From assembly GCF_014837015.1 (NCBI RefSeq), contig NZ_JACSPT010000021.1:1-50384 (forward strand): DNA of 50,384 nucleotides, written 5' to 3'. This stretch comes from Acinetobacter pecorum. Lineage in GTDB: Bacteria > Pseudomonadota > Gammaproteobacteria > Pseudomonadales > Moraxellaceae. Of this stretch, positions 15,550-24,746 are shown one piece after another (positions within the stretch are counted from its first letter, which is position 1; each line of letters begins with the position of its first letter). The position numbers were made by a program, and so were the translations under genes. Below the pieces are notes generated by a model. That model was not told where the DNA came from and ran no database searches. It was given only the letters and a program-made list of their open reading frames with translations.

Positions 15550-16857
15550 TTAGATCTGGTTATTTACATCATCATTCTTGGTTTCACGAATCATCAGAAA
15601 CGCGACTAGGGACAGGATCGATGCTGCGGTCAGGTAGTAACCGACTGCAGACAAACCATAAGTAGTCGCCAGTTTGGTGGCGATTAACGGAGCAAATGAT
15701 GCACCGAAGATACCTGCCAGGTTAAAAGTCAATGCAGAACCGGTATAGCGGACTGAAGTCGGGAAGATTTCAGATAATACGGTACCGATAGGCCCATAGG
15801 TTAAGCCCATGATTGACAGACCAATACACAAAAACAGGAACACCACCAGGGTACTGCCAGATTCAAGCATATCTGCAAAGAAAATACCGAAGATCGCAGA
15901 AACGACACATACCGCAATCGAAGTAGTCTTACGGCCAAATTTCTCTGCCAATACTGCTGAAAGCGGGATGAATGCAGCAAAACACAGGGTTGCAACTAAC
16001 TGCAATTGCAGGAATGCTTCACGAGAATAACCAAGTTGTTTGGTTCCCCATTGCAGCGCAAATACCGTAGTCAGGTAGAACACGACAAAGGTACAGATTG
16101 CGGCAATCGTACCCAGAACCAGCATGCGGGAATGCTTTTTGAATACCTGAACAAAAGGAACATTCACTTCTTGTTGTTTATCCAGCACTTTCTGGAAAGC
16201 AGGCGTTTCATGCAGTTTTAAACGGATCCATAAACCCATAATTACCAACAAGGCACTTGAGATAAACGGAATACGCCAGCCCCACGCCATAAAGTCAGCT
16301 TCAGACATGAAAGCGCCAAGCGTCAGGAAGGAACCTGTCGCCAGAATAAAGCCGATTGGGGCACCCAGTTGCGGGAACATGCCATACCAGGCACGCTTAC
16401 CTTCAGGTGCATTTTCGGTGGCAAGCAGTACTGCACCTGACCATTCACCACCCAGACCCAAGCCCTGACCTAAACGGCACAGTGCCAGCAGCAGTGGCGC
16501 AGCAATCCCGATTTGTGCATAAGTTGGCAGCAAGCCAATCGCAACGGTTGAAATCCCCATGGTCAGCAAAGCCGCGACCAATGTCGCTTTTCGTCCGATC
16601 CGGTCACCTAAATGACCAAATAATGCAGCACCAATAGGGCGGGCAATAAAGGCAATGGCAAAAGTCGCAAGAGACTGAATGGTTGCGGTCATCGGATCTG
16701 TACTTGCAGGGAAGAACAGATACGGGAAAATAATAACAGCAGCGGTGGCATAAATATAAAAATCGAAGAACTCGATTGTGGTACCTACCAAGCTCGCTGT
16801 TAAAACGCGAAATTTTGAATTTTGTGCTGGCTGAGCAGCAGAATTAGACGACGCCAT
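15550..16857 (-). CDS. MFS transporter, metabolite:H+ symporter (MHS) type
   Basis: 435 residues with 12 predicted membrane spans. The N-terminal LVGTTIEFFDFYIYATAA is the hallmark of the MHS family (ProP, KgtP, ShiA relatives). The MFS loop motif GHLGDRIGRKATL follows span 2, and a second copy, EKFGRKTT, is in the second half. RLGQGLGLGGEWSGAVLL is also typical. These carriers import organic acids, betaines or similar solutes with protons; the substrate cannot be told from the sequence. AAGG precedes the ATG by 7 bases. It stands alone between a terminator and a tandem repeat upstream. Confidence 0.93.
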   Translation of the reverse strand: MASSNSAAQPAQNSKFRVLTASLVGTTIEFFDFYIYATAAVIIFPYLFFPASTDPMTATIQSLATFAIAFIARPIGAALFGHLGDRIGRKATLVAALLTMGISTVAIGLLPTYAQIGIAAPLLLALCRLGQGLGLGGEWSGAVLLATENAPEGKRAWYGMFPQLGAPIGFILATGSFLTLGAFMSEADFMAWGWRIPFISSALLVIMGLWIRLKLHETPAFQKVLDKQQEVNVPFVQVFKKHSRMLVLGTIAAICTFVVFYLTTVFALQWGTKQLGYSREAFLQLQLVATLCFAAFIPLSAVLAEKFGRKTTSIAVCVVSAIFGIFFADMLESGSTLVVFLFLCIGLSIMGLTYGPIGTVLSEIFPTSVRYTGSALTFNLAGIFGASFAPLIATKLATTYGLSAVGYYLTAASILSLVAFLMIRETKNDDVNNQI

Positions 16858-16901
16858 GGAAAACCTTACACTTACTAAAAATAAAAAAACTTAGTTTTAA
16901 A

Positions 16902-16941
16902 AGCGTAATCTTTTTAAAAAAGGCGTAATTTTTTAAAAAAA
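16902..16941. repeat. Two 20-bp direct repeats upstream of MFS gene
   Basis: 16902-16921 and 16922-16941 agree at 17 of 20 positions; each reads (A/G)GCGTAAT followed by T and A tracts. The period of about two helical turns and the place ~45-85 bases before the transporter start suggest a binding site or a promoter duplication. Confidence 0.6.
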
Positions 16942-16999
16942 CAACTGCAATCTTCTCGCTTAAACTCGCTCAGGGTCACTGAAATGAAAAAGGAGATGA

Positions 17000-17653
17000 T
17001 TAAATCACGTAAAGATAGATAGCCAGAAAATGTGATCCTGCGCCTATCAATACAAATATGTGCCAGATAGCGTGGGTATATCTTACTCTTTTTAAAGCGT
17101 AAAACAATGCACCCACGGTATAAGCCAATCCGCCAATGATGAGAAAGGTTAAAGATTGAGCACTTAGATATTGCTGCATATCATCCATGACCAGCAGTGC
17201 CAGCCAGCCCATGGCCAGATAAGCAGCCAAAGAAAGTTTCTGGAAACGATGAATGAAAACGAACTTGAAAAGTGTACCAAGGATGGCAATCACCCACAGC
17301 GCAATCAATAAATAATGGGCTTTAGGGGTGGGAATGGCGATTGACAGAAACGGGGTATAGGTTCCGGCAATCAAATAATAAATCGCGGTATGATCGACTT
17401 TTTTGTAAAAATAACGACGGTCTGCTGTGGTGGCCATATGGTAAAGCATGGAAGCAGAAAACAGCAAAATCATGCTGAGCGCATAGACCCAAAGCCCAAT
17501 CCATTGTCCGGTACTTAGATAAGAACCTTTAATAATTAAAAGAATACCGGCAACAACGGAGAGTCCGGCACCTATACCATGACTGACATAGTTAATCCGT
17601 TCCTCATTCTGATCATAATCTGGAACCAGTGGAGCATTCTGCATCATTGTCAT
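17000..17653 (-). CDS. trhA: Hemolysin III / PAQR family membrane protein
   Basis: 217 residues with seven predicted spans. Family motifs are EERINYVSHGIGAGLSV near residue 20, MLYHMATTADRRYFYKKVDHTAIYYLIAGTYTPF in the middle, and AIWHIFVLIGAGSHFLAI near the end. The conserved His, Asp and Ser residues form the likely zinc site of PAQR proteins. The bacterial TrhA/YqfA group affects membrane-energetics and fluidity homeostasis and is not established as a haemolysin. A purine-rich GAAGAAAGA lies directly before the ATG; the start may be 17653 or the nearby in-frame ATG at 17647. It is divergent from the methyltransferase gene. Confidence 0.92.
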   Translation of the reverse strand: MTMMQNAPLVPDYDQNEERINYVSHGIGAGLSVVAGILLIIKGSYLSTGQWIGLWVYALSMILLFSASMLYHMATTADRRYFYKKVDHTAIYYLIAGTYTPFLSIAIPTPKAHYLLIALWVIAILGTLFKFVFIHRFQKLSLAAYLAMGWLALLVMDDMQQYLSAQSLTFLIIGGLAYTVGALFYALKRVRYTHAIWHIFVLIGAGSHFLAIYLYVI

Positions 17654-17747
17654 TCTTTCTTCAAATATACACTTGTATAGTAATTCAATTTTGCTTTTAG
17701 GTTAAGAAGATTTAAACTTAATATGCAATTCATTTCAGGTTTTATCT

Positions 17748-18971
17748 ATGTCAACATTGGCAACTCTCTCGGACCAGGAACAGCAATTCCTGGATACATT
17801 TCAGCAAACTGTTGAAAGGAATCAGTTTGATCGTCTGATCTTAAGCCAGTATAAGGGTGAGCTGCAGGATTTAGAGAAAATGACCTGGCGAGTCATTACA
17901 TTAAATGAACAACGGGTATTGAGCTGCCTGTATCGCTACAAGACGCAGGATGTCACTAAAAACTATCCTTTGGAAGAAGCGTTATCGCAGGTGACTACAT
18001 TGCTAGCATGTTGCAAGCAGGCCAATCTGATGACAGTAGATGAAGAATTACAGCTGAAAAAAAACAAGAAAAAAGCCATGTTGACACGCAACAAACATAC
18101 AGGATCTGCTACTCAGGCAAAGCCCGCTGAACAAATTCATGACCGGATGAAACAGCGTTTCGTGGATCAGGACAGTATTTTTCTCCAGCATCTTGGCATT
18201 ACCGATCAAAAAGGGCAAATCATTCCGAGCATGGCGCGCAAATGGAAACAGATTAACAAATTTGTGGAAATTTTCTCAGGCGCGCTGACGCAGATCAAGC
18301 CACAGGCTGAAGGCCTGCGTGTAGTAGATTTTGGTTCGGGTAAAGGCTATCTGACCTGTGCTTTATATGACTATATGCAAAAATATGGTCAAACGCCGTA
18401 TGTCACGGGGGTAGAGCTTAATCCAAAAATGGTCGAGTTCTGCCAGAGTGTCGCGCAACACTCCGGCTTTGAGCAGCTGGACTTTTTCCAGGGGGATGTA
18501 CGTACTTATGCGCCAGAACGCCTGGATGTGATGATTGCCTTGCATGCCTGTGATGTAGCAACAGATTTCGCGATTCATAGCGGGATTCGCCTGAATGCAC
18601 AGATGATCATGTGTGCGCCATGTTGTCATAAGGAATTACGTCCACAGTTACAAGCACCCAAAGTCCTGAGTCCGATGTTGCAATTCGGTATTCATGCGGG
18701 ACAGCAGGCCGAAATGCTGACTGATACCATACGTGCTTTACTGCTCAAAGCTTATGGTTATGAAACCAAGGTATTTGAATTTGTGGCGCTGGAACATACC
18801 AGTAAAAATAAAATGATTCTGGCGACAAAACGCAAAGACTATCAACAACCTGATCAGGAGATTCTGGCACAAATTCAGGCCTTAAAAGAGATGTATGGAA
18901 TCCAGAAACATTCACTGGAATTGTTGCTCAATGATCAGTGGGATCAGCAGGGAATTGGCTCTAAATGCTAA
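17748..18971 (+). CDS. SAM-dependent methyltransferase
   Basis: 407 residues. The N-terminal ~180 residues include a lysine-rich linker (around 104-126). The C-terminal half is a class I methyltransferase: VVDFGSGKGYLTCAL (192-206) binds SAM, GVELNP (221-226) holds the acidic ribose contact, HACD (266-269) and CAPCCHKE (289-296) follow. The last motif, with two adjacent Cys, marks the Methyltransf_32-like group related to eukaryotic GSTCD-type proteins. The substrate is unknown; RNA is plausible. It overlaps the following GNAT gene by 7 bases (ATGCTAA), so the two are translationally coupled. Confidence 0.88.
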   Translation: MSTLATLSDQEQQFLDTFQQTVERNQFDRLILSQYKGELQDLEKMTWRVITLNEQRVLSCLYRYKTQDVTKNYPLEEALSQVTTLLACCKQANLMTVDEELQLKKNKKKAMLTRNKHTGSATQAKPAEQIHDRMKQRFVDQDSIFLQHLGITDQKGQIIPSMARKWKQINKFVEIFSGALTQIKPQAEGLRVVDFGSGKGYLTCALYDYMQKYGQTPYVTGVELNPKMVEFCQSVAQHSGFEQLDFFQGDVRTYAPERLDVMIALHACDVATDFAIHSGIRLNAQMIMCAPCCHKELRPQLQAPKVLSPMLQFGIHAGQQAEMLTDTIRALLLKAYGYETKVFEFVALEHTSKNKMILATKRKDYQQPDQEILAQIQALKEMYGIQKHSLELLLNDQWDQQGIGSKC

Positions 18972-19396
18972 GTAGCCCAGAACTTAAAATAATTTCCGGG
19001 AGCTGGAAGGATTTGGCAGTGCATGCCAAAGTGATTCGTGAAGCTGTGTTTATTCAAGAACAGCATATTGCAGCTGAAGATGAGTGGGATGCTGAAGATG
19101 CGGTTGCTGTACATTTCATTGTTTTTCAGCAGGATCAGGCGATTGCTACAGCACGCTTATTGTCAAATAGCAGTATCGGTCGGGTTGCGGTCCTAACCAC
19201 AGCACGCGGTTTAGGTGTTGGTCAGCGCCTGATGCAGGCCGTGATTGACTATGCGCGTGCAGAGCAGCGCGAGTTGGTCAAGCTGTCTTCGCAAGTGCAT
19301 GCCATTGGCTTCTATCAAGCATTCGGGTTCGAAGTTCAAGGCGAGGAATATCTGGATTGTGGCATTCCACATATTAATATGTATTTAAAGCTTTAA
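18965..19396 (+). CDS. GNAT-family N-acetyltransferase
   Basis: 143 residues, one GNAT domain. Recognisable stretches are VIREAVFIQEQHIA near residue 25, IATARLL (about 60), the acetyl-CoA loop RGLGVGQRLMQAVIDYA (about 80-97) and IGFYQAFGFEVQGEEY near the C-terminus. It resembles the ElaA/YjcF-like group. The acceptor is unknown. The start ATG lies inside the stop of the preceding methyltransferase, implying coordinated expression and possibly a shared task. A bidirectional terminator follows. Confidence 0.9.
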   Translation: MLSSPELKIISGSWKDLAVHAKVIREAVFIQEQHIAAEDEWDAEDAVAVHFIVFQQDQAIATARLLSNSSIGRVAVLTTARGLGVGQRLMQAVIDYARAEQRELVKLSSQVHAIGFYQAFGFEVQGEEYLDCGIPHINMYLKL

Positions 19397-19415
19397 TTTT
19401 CAGCCATTCAAATAT

Positions 19416-19446
19416 AAAAAAGCGAGGCATTGACCTCGCTTTTTTA
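19416..19446. terminator. Bidirectional terminator after the GNAT gene
   Basis: AGCGAGG (19421-19427) pairs with CCTCGCT (19434-19440), flanked by A and T runs on both sides, between converging genes. Confidence 0.85.
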
Positions 19447-19465
19447 TGCATAGCCTGAATCTGGA

Positions 19466-19813
19466 TCAGTGGCCATGTGCTGGATTTGAGCTGTGCTCGG
19501 CATTATCCATGTTGGCATGTTCTTCAGCTGACATATGATGCTCAGTGGCTGTCGTATCTGTAGGAGCCACATTGGCAGCTTCACGTGCTTCACGATCCGC
19601 TTGCGCTTTGGCAATGGCTTCTGGAGACATCGTCGGTGCATTTTTAAAAGCGTGTTGCTGAGTGTTCTGTTTATTTTGCTGGCTTGGCATGTAATCCGGT
19701 TCATTACTTACTGCAAGCCAAAAAATAAGCATGAATAATCCACCTAAAATACAGAAGATAATAAGTGCTTTCCAACCCCAAGGAGATTTTTCAGGTGAAC
19801 TGTGATCAGTCAT
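19466..19813 (-). CDS. Membrane-anchored protein with His-rich tail
   Basis: 115 residues from ATG at 19813 (MTDHSSPEKSPWGW); an ATG eight codons upstream has no better signal. One membrane span (about 15-37) follows a short cytoplasmic N-terminus. The ~75-residue tail is Ala/Glu/Asp-rich and ends in a His-rich stretch with seven histidines among the last 25 residues, and methionines nearby, suggesting periplasmic metal (copper, zinc or nickel) binding. No family was recognised. It sits alone between two terminators. Confidence 0.78.
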   Translation of the reverse strand: MTDHSSPEKSPWGWKALIIFCILGGLFMLIFWLAVSNEPDYMPSQQNKQNTQQHAFKNAPTMSPEAIAKAQADREAREAANVAPTDTTATEHHMSAEEHANMDNAEHSSNPAHGH

Positions 19814-19931
19814 AGGTCTTACCCACGTGGATACCAAACTTATGTAACTTTATAACATAAATTAATCAAAAAGCAGATCAAAATCTGTCATCACATAACG
19901 CTGTTCCGTGCTTGAAGCAAATCTGAAAGAT

Positions 19932-19960
19932 AAAAAAAGAGGAAACACGTTCCTCTTTTA
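19932..19960 (-). terminator. Terminator after the FadB-type gene
   Basis: AAAAGAGGAA (19935-19944) pairs with TTCCTCTTTT (19950-19959); the As at 19932-19938 supply the U run on the minus strand. Confidence 0.8.
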
Positions 19961-19974
19961 TTTAAGTGCTCAAA

Positions 19975-22110
19975 TTATTGAATCGGCTGGGTGTGTGCTG
20001 CGCGATCTTTGAGGAGCTGTGGAGCTTTGAAGCGTTCGCCATATTTATTTTCAAGTACTTTGGCACGGGTCACAGCTCTGGCCAGACCATACTGATTCAA
20101 GAATTGTACTGCACCGCCCGTCCAGGCGGCAAAGCCAATACCAAAAATGGAACCCACATTGGCATCGACCACGGATTCCAGGACACCTTCTTCCAGACAG
20201 CGTACGGTATCTAGTGCCTGTACAAACAGGAAGCGGTCAATCATTTCCTGTTCAGAAATATCGTTGTCTTTTTTCCAGTGGCTGAGACCAGACCAGAGCT
20301 GCTTTTTGGCATCGGCCGGATAATCATAAAAACCTGCGCCTGCAACCTTACCTTTACGGTTAAATTCGTGAATCATGCTGTGAATCACGTCATCCGCAGG
20401 TGATTTAGTGATGGTCTGACCTTGTGCTTCTAAAGCTTTGTATCTTTCATTGGCTACATGTTCAGACAAGGTCAATGACACTTCATCCTGAATCGCCAAC
20501 GGGCCCACTGGCATACCGGCTTTGAGTGCAGCCATTTCAATTCGCGCTGGATGTACACCTTCTGCCAGCAGGCGTAAACCTTCCTGTACAAAGGTACCAA
20601 ACACGCGGCTGGTAAAGAAACCACGGCTGTCATTCACCACAATCGGTAATTTGCCAATTTGCTGCACGAAGTCGAAAGCTTTGGCCAGCGTTTCTGCCGA
20701 GGTATTTTTACCTTTGATAATTTCCACCAGCTGCATTTTATCGACCGGACTGAAGAAATGCAGGCCGATAAAGTTCTGATCATTTTTTGAAGCCTGGGCT
20801 AACTCTGTAATCGGCAGGGTCGAGGTATTCGAAGCCATTACGCCGTTGCTGGCAAGATATTGTTCTGCCTCTTGTGTAACTTGAGCCTTGAGTGCGGGAT
20901 TTTCAAAAACTGCTTCAATGATCAGGTCACAACCGGCTAGATCTGTATTAGATGCAGTTGTTTGAATCAGGCTTAAAACCTGATCTCGTTTCTCGGCTGA
21001 TAAACGCCCCTGAGCGACTTTTTTATCCAGCAGTTTCTGGCTATAGGCTTTGCCTTTTTCAGCCGCTTCGATTGAAATATCTTTTAATACCACAGGAATG
21101 CCTGTGCTGACAGTCGCATAGGCGATCCCAGCCCCCATCATACCAGCACCTAGAATACCGACTTTAGTGGCTTTCCACCTTTCAATACCTTGAGGGCGAC
21201 TGGCGCCGGACTTGTTTGCATTCAGGCCATGCCAGAAGGTACCAATCATATTTTTAGAAATTTGACCGATGGCAAGATAAGTAAAGTAACGTGATTCAAT
21301 GGTCAGGGCTGTATCGACATCGACCTGTGCACCTTCTACCGCAGCCGACATGATTGCTTCAGGTGCAGGGTAGCAGCCTTTGGTTTTATCGCGTAGCATC
21401 GCCGGAGCAATTGCCAGCATTTGGGCAACTGCTGGTGTCGAAGGGCTACCACCCGGAATTTTATAGCCTTTTGCATCGAATGGCTGCTGAGATTTTGGAT
21501 TGGCTTTGATCCAGGCAATGGCCTTTTCCAGCAATTCATCGGTACTGTCTGCGACATCATGAATTAAGCCAAGAGATACGGCTTTATCGACTCCAAACTG
21601 TTTGCCTTCCATCAATAAAGGAAGGGCATTTTGCAGACCGAGCAGGCGGACGCTACGGACGATACCACCGCCACCTGGTAATAAACCCAATGTGACTTCA
21701 GGCAGGCCAAATTTGCTTTTAGGGTCATTCAGGGCAATACGATGATGGGCACACAAGGCAATTTCCCAACCACCGCCAAGCGCCGTACCATTCAGTGCAG
21801 CAACCACAGGAATACCGCGAGTTTCGATATAGCGTAGTTTGGCTTTCATCTCTTCAATCATATTGAAGAATTCAGTTGCATGTTCAGGAGTAGCTTGAAT
21901 CAGTTCGTCCAGATCACCACCAGCAAAGAAAGTTTTTTTCGTTGAACGGAAAATAATCCCGGCAATATCTTCATCTGCTTGTAACTGGGCAACGACTTCA
22001 TCCAGTGCCGTGCGAAAGTCGGCATTCATGGTATTGGCAGACTGGTTTGGAGAATCAAAGGTCAGAATGACAATATTATCTTTATTTTTTTGATATTGAA
22101 TTGCGCTCAT
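19975..22110 (-). CDS. FadB/FadJ-type multifunctional beta-oxidation enzyme
   Basis: 711 residues. The N-terminal enoyl-CoA hydratase domain (1-190) has the oxyanion-hole sequences AGGD (63-66) and GTALGGG (108-114), with catalytic Glu116 and Glu138 (GLPE). The NAD-binding 3-hydroxyacyl-CoA dehydrogenase domain starts near 315 with GILGAGMMGAG and has the catalytic His451 in GLHFFSP. C-terminal dehydrogenase repeats follow. It hydrates 2-enoyl-CoA and oxidises the 3-hydroxyacyl-CoA. AAGGAG lies 8 bases before the ATG. It begins 11 bases after a thiolase gene, giving a complete beta-oxidation spiral apart from acyl-CoA dehydrogenase. Acinetobacter genomes usually hold another fadBA elsewhere, so this may be a second set. 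Confidence 0.93.
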   Translation of the reverse strand: MSAIQYQKNKDNIVILTFDSPNQSANTMNADFRTALDEVVAQLQADEDIAGIIFRSTKKTFFAGGDLDELIQATPEHATEFFNMIEEMKAKLRYIETRGIPVVAALNGTALGGGWEIALCAHHRIALNDPKSKFGLPEVTLGLLPGGGGIVRSVRLLGLQNALPLLMEGKQFGVDKAVSLGLIHDVADSTDELLEKAIAWIKANPKSQQPFDAKGYKIPGGSPSTPAVAQMLAIAPAMLRDKTKGCYPAPEAIMSAAVEGAQVDVDTALTIESRYFTYLAIGQISKNMIGTFWHGLNANKSGASRPQGIERWKATKVGILGAGMMGAGIAYATVSTGIPVVLKDISIEAAEKGKAYSQKLLDKKVAQGRLSAEKRDQVLSLIQTTASNTDLAGCDLIIEAVFENPALKAQVTQEAEQYLASNGVMASNTSTLPITELAQASKNDQNFIGLHFFSPVDKMQLVEIIKGKNTSAETLAKAFDFVQQIGKLPIVVNDSRGFFTSRVFGTFVQEGLRLLAEGVHPARIEMAALKAGMPVGPLAIQDEVSLTLSEHVANERYKALEAQGQTITKSPADDVIHSMIHEFNRKGKVAGAGFYDYPADAKKQLWSGLSHWKKDNDISEQEMIDRFLFVQALDTVRCLEEGVLESVVDANVGSIFGIGFAAWTGGAVQFLNQYGLARAVTRAKVLENKYGERFKAPQLLKDRAAHTQPIQ

Positions 22111-22121
22111 TATTTTTCTCC

Positions 22122-23327
22122 TTATACCAGTTCAATAATAGTTGCGATGCCCATACCGCCACCCACGCAAAGTGTGGCTAGTCCACGTTTTTTGCCCTGG
22201 CGTTCTAACTCGTCCAGTAATGTCCCTAAAATCATCGCACCAGTCGCACCGAGTGGATGTCCCATGGCAATTGCGCCCCCGTTAACATTCACCTTGGCAG
22301 GATCAACCTTCATCTCATTGATAAAGCGCATCACCACGGCAGCAAAGGCTTCATTGACTTCAAACAGGTCAATATCATCAATTGTTAAACCGGCTTTCGC
22401 CAAGGCCTTACGAGCAGCCGGGGCAGGGCCGGTCAGCATAATGGTCGGATCTGCACCGACCAGTGCCGTCGCCAGTACTTTGGCACGTGGCTTCAGACCT
22501 TGTTCTTTTACTGCTTGTTCCGAGGCCAATAAAACCACAGCCGCGCCATCGACAATGCCTGAAGAATTCCCGGCATGATGCACATGATTGACAGCACCGA
22601 CTTCAGGATATTTTTGCAGGGCAATTGCATCAAAGCCCATTTGCCCCATAGTGGCGAAACTTGGATTGAGTTTGCCCAGGCCTTCTGCAGTCGTTGTCGG
22701 TTTGATAAATTCGTCTTTGTCCAGAATTACTACACCAGCTTTGTCTTTTACTGGAATAACAGAGGCGTTGAAATAACCATTGGCTTGAGCGGCAGCTGCT
22801 TTCTTTTGTGATTGTTCGGCAAACTGATCCACATCTGCACGGCTATAACCGTCAATGGTAGCAATCAAATCTGCACCAATACCTTGTGGAATAAAGTCAC
22901 AGGCCATATTGGTCTCAGGATCCAGTGCCCAGGGCCCGCCGTCTGAACCCATCGGCACGCGGGACATGGATTCGACTCCACCTGCAACAACCAGATCTTC
23001 CCAGCCAGAACGGACTTTTTGTGCGGCCAGATTGACAGCTTCCAGACCGGACGCACAAAAACGGTTAATTTGCACACCCGCTACATCATTGTCCCAGCCG
23101 GCAGCGATGGCAGCCGTTTTGGCAATATCGGCACCCTGATCACCAATCGGGGTAACACAACCGAGCACGATATCATCCACTTTTGCGGTATCAAACTGAT
23201 GACGCGCCTGAAGTTCGTTGAGTAAGCCAGTCAATAAGGAAATGGGTTTTACCTGATATAAAGATCCATCTTTTTTGCCTTTTCCACGTGGGGTACGAAT
23301 GGCGTCAATAATATATGCCTCGCTCAT
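22122..23327 (-). CDS. Acetyl-CoA C-acyltransferase (FadA-like thiolase)
   Basis: 401 residues, full thiolase length. The nucleophile is Cys91 ([11 protein letters not shown]), and the second active-site group is His357 ([15 protein letters not shown]) with Cys387 (LCVGGGMG); VNEAFA is near 325. It cleaves 3-ketoacyl-CoA to acetyl-CoA and a shortened acyl-CoA. An AAAGGGA ribosome binding site is present. It is the first gene of a two-gene operon with the FadB-type enzyme, and lies downstream of an AraC-type regulator in the same direction but behind a terminator, so it has its own promoter within 23328-23450. Confidence 0.94.
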   Translation of the reverse strand: MSEAYIIDAIRTPRGKGKKDGSLYQVKPISLLTGLLNELQARHQFDTAKVDDIVLGCVTPIGDQGADIAKTAAIAAGWDNDVAGVQINRFCASGLEAVNLAAQKVRSGWEDLVVAGGVESMSRVPMGSDGGPWALDPETNMACDFIPQGIGADLIATIDGYSRADVDQFAEQSQKKAAAAQANGYFNASVIPVKDKAGVVILDKDEFIKPTTTAEGLGKLNPSFATMGQMGFDAIALQKYPEVGAVNHVHHAGNSSGIVDGAAVVLLASEQAVKEQGLKPRAKVLATALVGADPTIMLTGPAPAARKALAKAGLTIDDIDLFEVNEAFAAVVMRFINEMKVDPAKVNVNGGAIAMGHPLGATGAMILGTLLDELERQGKKRGLATLCVGGGMGIATIIELV

Positions 23328-23452
23328 AGCTTGTCCCTTTTATTGATTTGATGAAATTTATTCTAATGACTCGAGTGTAATACTTAATTTTTGAAGTGCA
23401 ATGACGAGAACGGGCCAGATCATTTGAGCGATTTAGCCAATTTTAACCATAA

Positions 23453-23479
23453 AAAAAGCCTAAGCTAGGGAGCTTAGGC
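23453..23479 (-). terminator. Terminator after the AraC-type regulator
   Basis: GCCTAAGCT (23458-23466) pairs with AGCTTAGGC (23471-23479), loop AGGG; seven As to the left give the U run on the minus strand. It separates the regulator from the thiolase gene. Confidence 0.88.
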
Positions 23480-23522
23480 GGAGAGAAACGATTTTAATTT
23501 TTGACGGTTCGGTAGTATCAGC

Positions 23523-24533
23523 TTAATGATAACCGTGTAATTGACGATACAGACCCGGAGTCACACCTGTCCATTTTTTGAAAGCACGGTGGAAGGTACT
23601 GGTTTCACTGAAACCGACCTGTTGTGCGACATCTTCAAGGGTAAGATCAGGGTTAAGTAACAGGTGAATTGCGGCATCACGACGCAATGCATCTTTCACA
23701 CCTTGATAGCTTTTGCCTTCGGCTGCCAGACGACGACGCAAGGTTTGCGGTGATAGATATAACATCGATGCCACATCATTCAAGGTTGGCATTTCTTCAC
23801 CAATCTGGCTCTTCAGCACATCACGGATTCTGGAGGTCAGTGAATTGGTATTTTTGAATTTCACCAGCAGTTGGGCCGGTGCTGCTTTCAAAAACTCTTC
23901 CAGAGTTTCTTCATTCTGGCGAACGGGCAGATCCAGATAGTCCGCAGCAAAGGTAATTTCGGTGCGTGGCATGTCAAACTGCATCACTGGTGCAAAGAAT
24001 AAAGCATCATATTCATCAGCATGGGCTGGACGCGGATAGCTAAAGTGTACGCGTTCCAGCGGTACACGACGCTCAATAAGCCAGGAAGCAAGGCCATGCC
24101 AGATCATTAGCATACTTTCGGTAATAAAGTGATCCGGATCCATTGCATTTGGAATCAATGGCACCAGACGTGCTTCATGCTTGTCACGTTCCAGGGTCAC
24201 CGACCAGTCATCACCGAAGAGTTTGTAGAACTGGGAAGAAAGTTCCAGTGCATCACCGAGGGTTTTGGCATGAATAATCAGCTGGCACATGATCGCAAAC
24301 GTACCCAGACGGCGTTGCTGTTTATCAAAACCGACATGCTCGTCCTGAGTCACCATCCACAACATTTTTATAAAGCGGGTATATTGTTCAGGTGAAATAC
24401 GCGCTTTGGGCTGATGCAGCAGTTCTGCTTCAATCCCGACGTGAGACAATAAAGTATCGACATCCATGCCCAGACGTTTAACGCCAGATAGAGCTGCGTT
24501 GACGAAATGGATACTGATCGTATCACGACTCAT
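23523..24533 (-). CDS. AraC-family transcriptional regulator
   Basis: 336 residues from ATG at 24533; AAGGA lies 7 bases upstream, and an in-frame ATG ten codons earlier would place that ribosome binding site inside the gene. The N-terminal ~230 residues are the ligand-binding domain of the OruR/ArgR-like 'arabinose_bd' type. The C-terminal ~100 residues hold two helix-turn-helix units (DVASMLYLSPQTLRRRLAAEG and DVAQQVGFSETSTFHRAFKKWTG). Members near acyl-CoA genes usually sense fatty-acid-related ligands. It sits between thiolase/FadB genes and a divergent racemase gene, the natural targets. Confidence 0.92.
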   Translation of the reverse strand: MSRDTISIHFVNAALSGVKRLGMDVDTLLSHVGIEAELLHQPKARISPEQYTRFIKMLWMVTQDEHVGFDKQQRRLGTFAIMCQLIIHAKTLGDALELSSQFYKLFGDDWSVTLERDKHEARLVPLIPNAMDPDHFITESMLMIWHGLASWLIERRVPLERVHFSYPRPAHADEYDALFFAPVMQFDMPRTEITFAADYLDLPVRQNEETLEEFLKAAPAQLLVKFKNTNSLTSRIRDVLKSQIGEEMPTLNDVASMLYLSPQTLRRRLAAEGKSYQGVKDALRRDAAIHLLLNPDLTLEDVAQQVGFSETSTFHRAFKKWTGVTPGLYRQLHGYH

Positions 24534-24598
24534 GTTTAATCCTTCAGTCTCTTTAATGTTCACTAATAATTGACCTAAATGACAAAAAATAATAAAGC

Positions 24599-24629
24599 AA
24601 TGGCAATTTACAAGAATACCTTTGCCATT
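24599..24629. promoter_or_regulatory. Inverted repeat in the AraC/racemase divergent promoter
   Basis: AATGGCAA (24599-24606) and TTGCCATT (24622-24629), perfect eight-base arms, 15 bases apart, with about 23 bases centre to centre (two helical turns). It lies between the divergent starts at 24533 and 24747 and is a candidate operator. Confidence 0.5.
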
Positions 24630-24746
24630 TTCTTACATATTAGATTGCCGAAACTATCAAGGTAAATGGCTGAACATGACATTGTTTTTGTGCATTTATA
24701 TTCTTATGATGCTAAAAAAAGCAATAGAAGTAGAGCAAATACTCCA

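Noticed and set aside
22090..22578. 162-codon plus-strand frame opposite the thiolase gene
   Set aside because: It is the antisense of a well-supported thiolase, with Ser/Pro/Ala-rich composition typical of shadow frames.
24666..24746. N-terminal extension of the AMACR-like gene
   Set aside because: These 27 codons are unlike the family and overlap the divergent promoter region.
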